From positions 7,782,047 through 7,846,046 of the forward strand of contig NC_090184.1 in NCBI RefSeq assembly GCF_024679245.1: a DNA stretch of 64,000 bases. The letters run 5' to 3'. Below are positions 63,715-64,000 of the stretch, one piece after another. Numbering within the stretch: the first letter of the stretch is position 1; each line of letters starts with the position of its first letter. Source of the DNA: Pseudorasbora parva (Eukaryota; Chordata; Actinopteri; Cypriniformes; Gobionidae). The translations under genes and the position numbers were made by a program. The notes below the pieces were generated by a model. The model had not been told where the DNA came from. It did no database searches and saw only the letters and a list, made by a program, of their open reading frames with translations.

Positions 63715-64000
63715 CTGACCTAACCCTACCCTTAAACTGACCCACATCACCACACCTGTCCCTAACCCTACCCTTAAACTGACCCACACCACCACACCTG
63801 TCTCTAACTTTACCCTTAAACTGACCCATACCACCACACCTGTCCCTAACTTTACCCTTAAACTGACCCACACCACCACACCTGTCCCTAACTTTACCCT
63901 TAAACTGACCCACACCACCACACCTGTCCCTAACTTTACCCTTAAACTGACCCACACCACCACACCTGTCCCTAACTTTACCCTTAAACTGACCCATACC
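63715..64000. repeat. 42-bp minisatellite, runs off the window
   Basis: Almost seven copies of aaactgacccacaccaccac acctgtccctaactttaccctt. The period is divisible by three, so the - strand stays open (VWVSLRVKLGTGVV), which is an artefact. It lies in the first intron upstream of the - strand Rab-like exon. Confidence 0.95.

Noticed and set aside
63580..63997. - strand frames of 127 and 96 codons near the putative rasef exon
   Set aside because: They are the 42-bp minisatellite. No coding start and no homology.

Overview
The window is vertebrate genomic DNA, almost certainly from a teleost and most likely a cyprinid (carp, goldfish or barb relative). The evidence is a FERM-domain gene with short exons in long AT-rich introns, dense Tc1/mariner, hAT, DIRS, Kolobok-like and MITE insertions, and long (GT)n, (AT)n and (CT)n microsatellites. 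There is no prokaryotic gene content and nothing resembling an operon or CRISPR array.

The backbone is one protein-coding gene on the + strand, frmd3 (FERM domain-containing protein 3, protein 4.1O). Eleven coding exons were placed by hand from reading frame, GT-AG splice sites and phase: 7524-7602, 19603-19700, 20045-20168, 21910-21997, 22227-22315, 25251-25314, 35173-35261, 36994-37068, 37188-37256, 38590-38714 and 51278-51930. Together they encode about 517 residues: the F2 and F3 lobes of the FERM domain, the FERM-adjacent region, an acidic linker, one C-terminal transmembrane helix and a conserved tail. Exons for the F1 lobe and the start codon lie upstream of the window. All phases join, so the gene looks intact. 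At the far end the terminal coding exon of a second gene lies on the - strand (63395-63494). It ends in Cys-Cys like a prenylated Rab-type GTPase and resembles the end of RASEF, a neighbour of FRMD3 in other vertebrates.

The most interesting non-repeat signal is a CpG-rich, coding-looking first exon (45959-46211) inside the 12.5-kb last intron of frmd3. A TATA box sits about 250 bases upstream and the exon's donor phase fits the last frmd3 exon. It could drive a FERM-less isoform that keeps the membrane anchor.

Most of the remaining sequence is transposon-derived. 1-387 is a hAT-like end; 384-3921 a DIRS-type element (-); 4605-6072 a Tc1 element (+); 6125-6756 an L1/Tx1 ORF1 remnant (-); 9440-10615 a 36-bp minisatellite; 11343-12783 a Kolobok-like element with TTAA duplications; 16960-19030 a DIRS tyrosine-recombinase fragment (+) followed by an LTR fragment; 20927-21862 a MITE split by a retroposed insert with a 14-bp target duplication; 28748-29530 a Harbinger-like element; 31965-34530 DIRS reverse transcriptase/RNase H debris; 38990-39364 a solo LTR; 39462-39674 an RTE-like LINE tail; 40037-41080 two MITEs; 43784-44891 a hAT-like element with a perfect 8-bp duplication; 49288-50452 a second Tc1 (-); 54704-57497 and 58129-60468 nested composites; and 63715-64000 a 42-bp minisatellite. 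All boundaries come from reading the sequence by eye; none was confirmed by database search.
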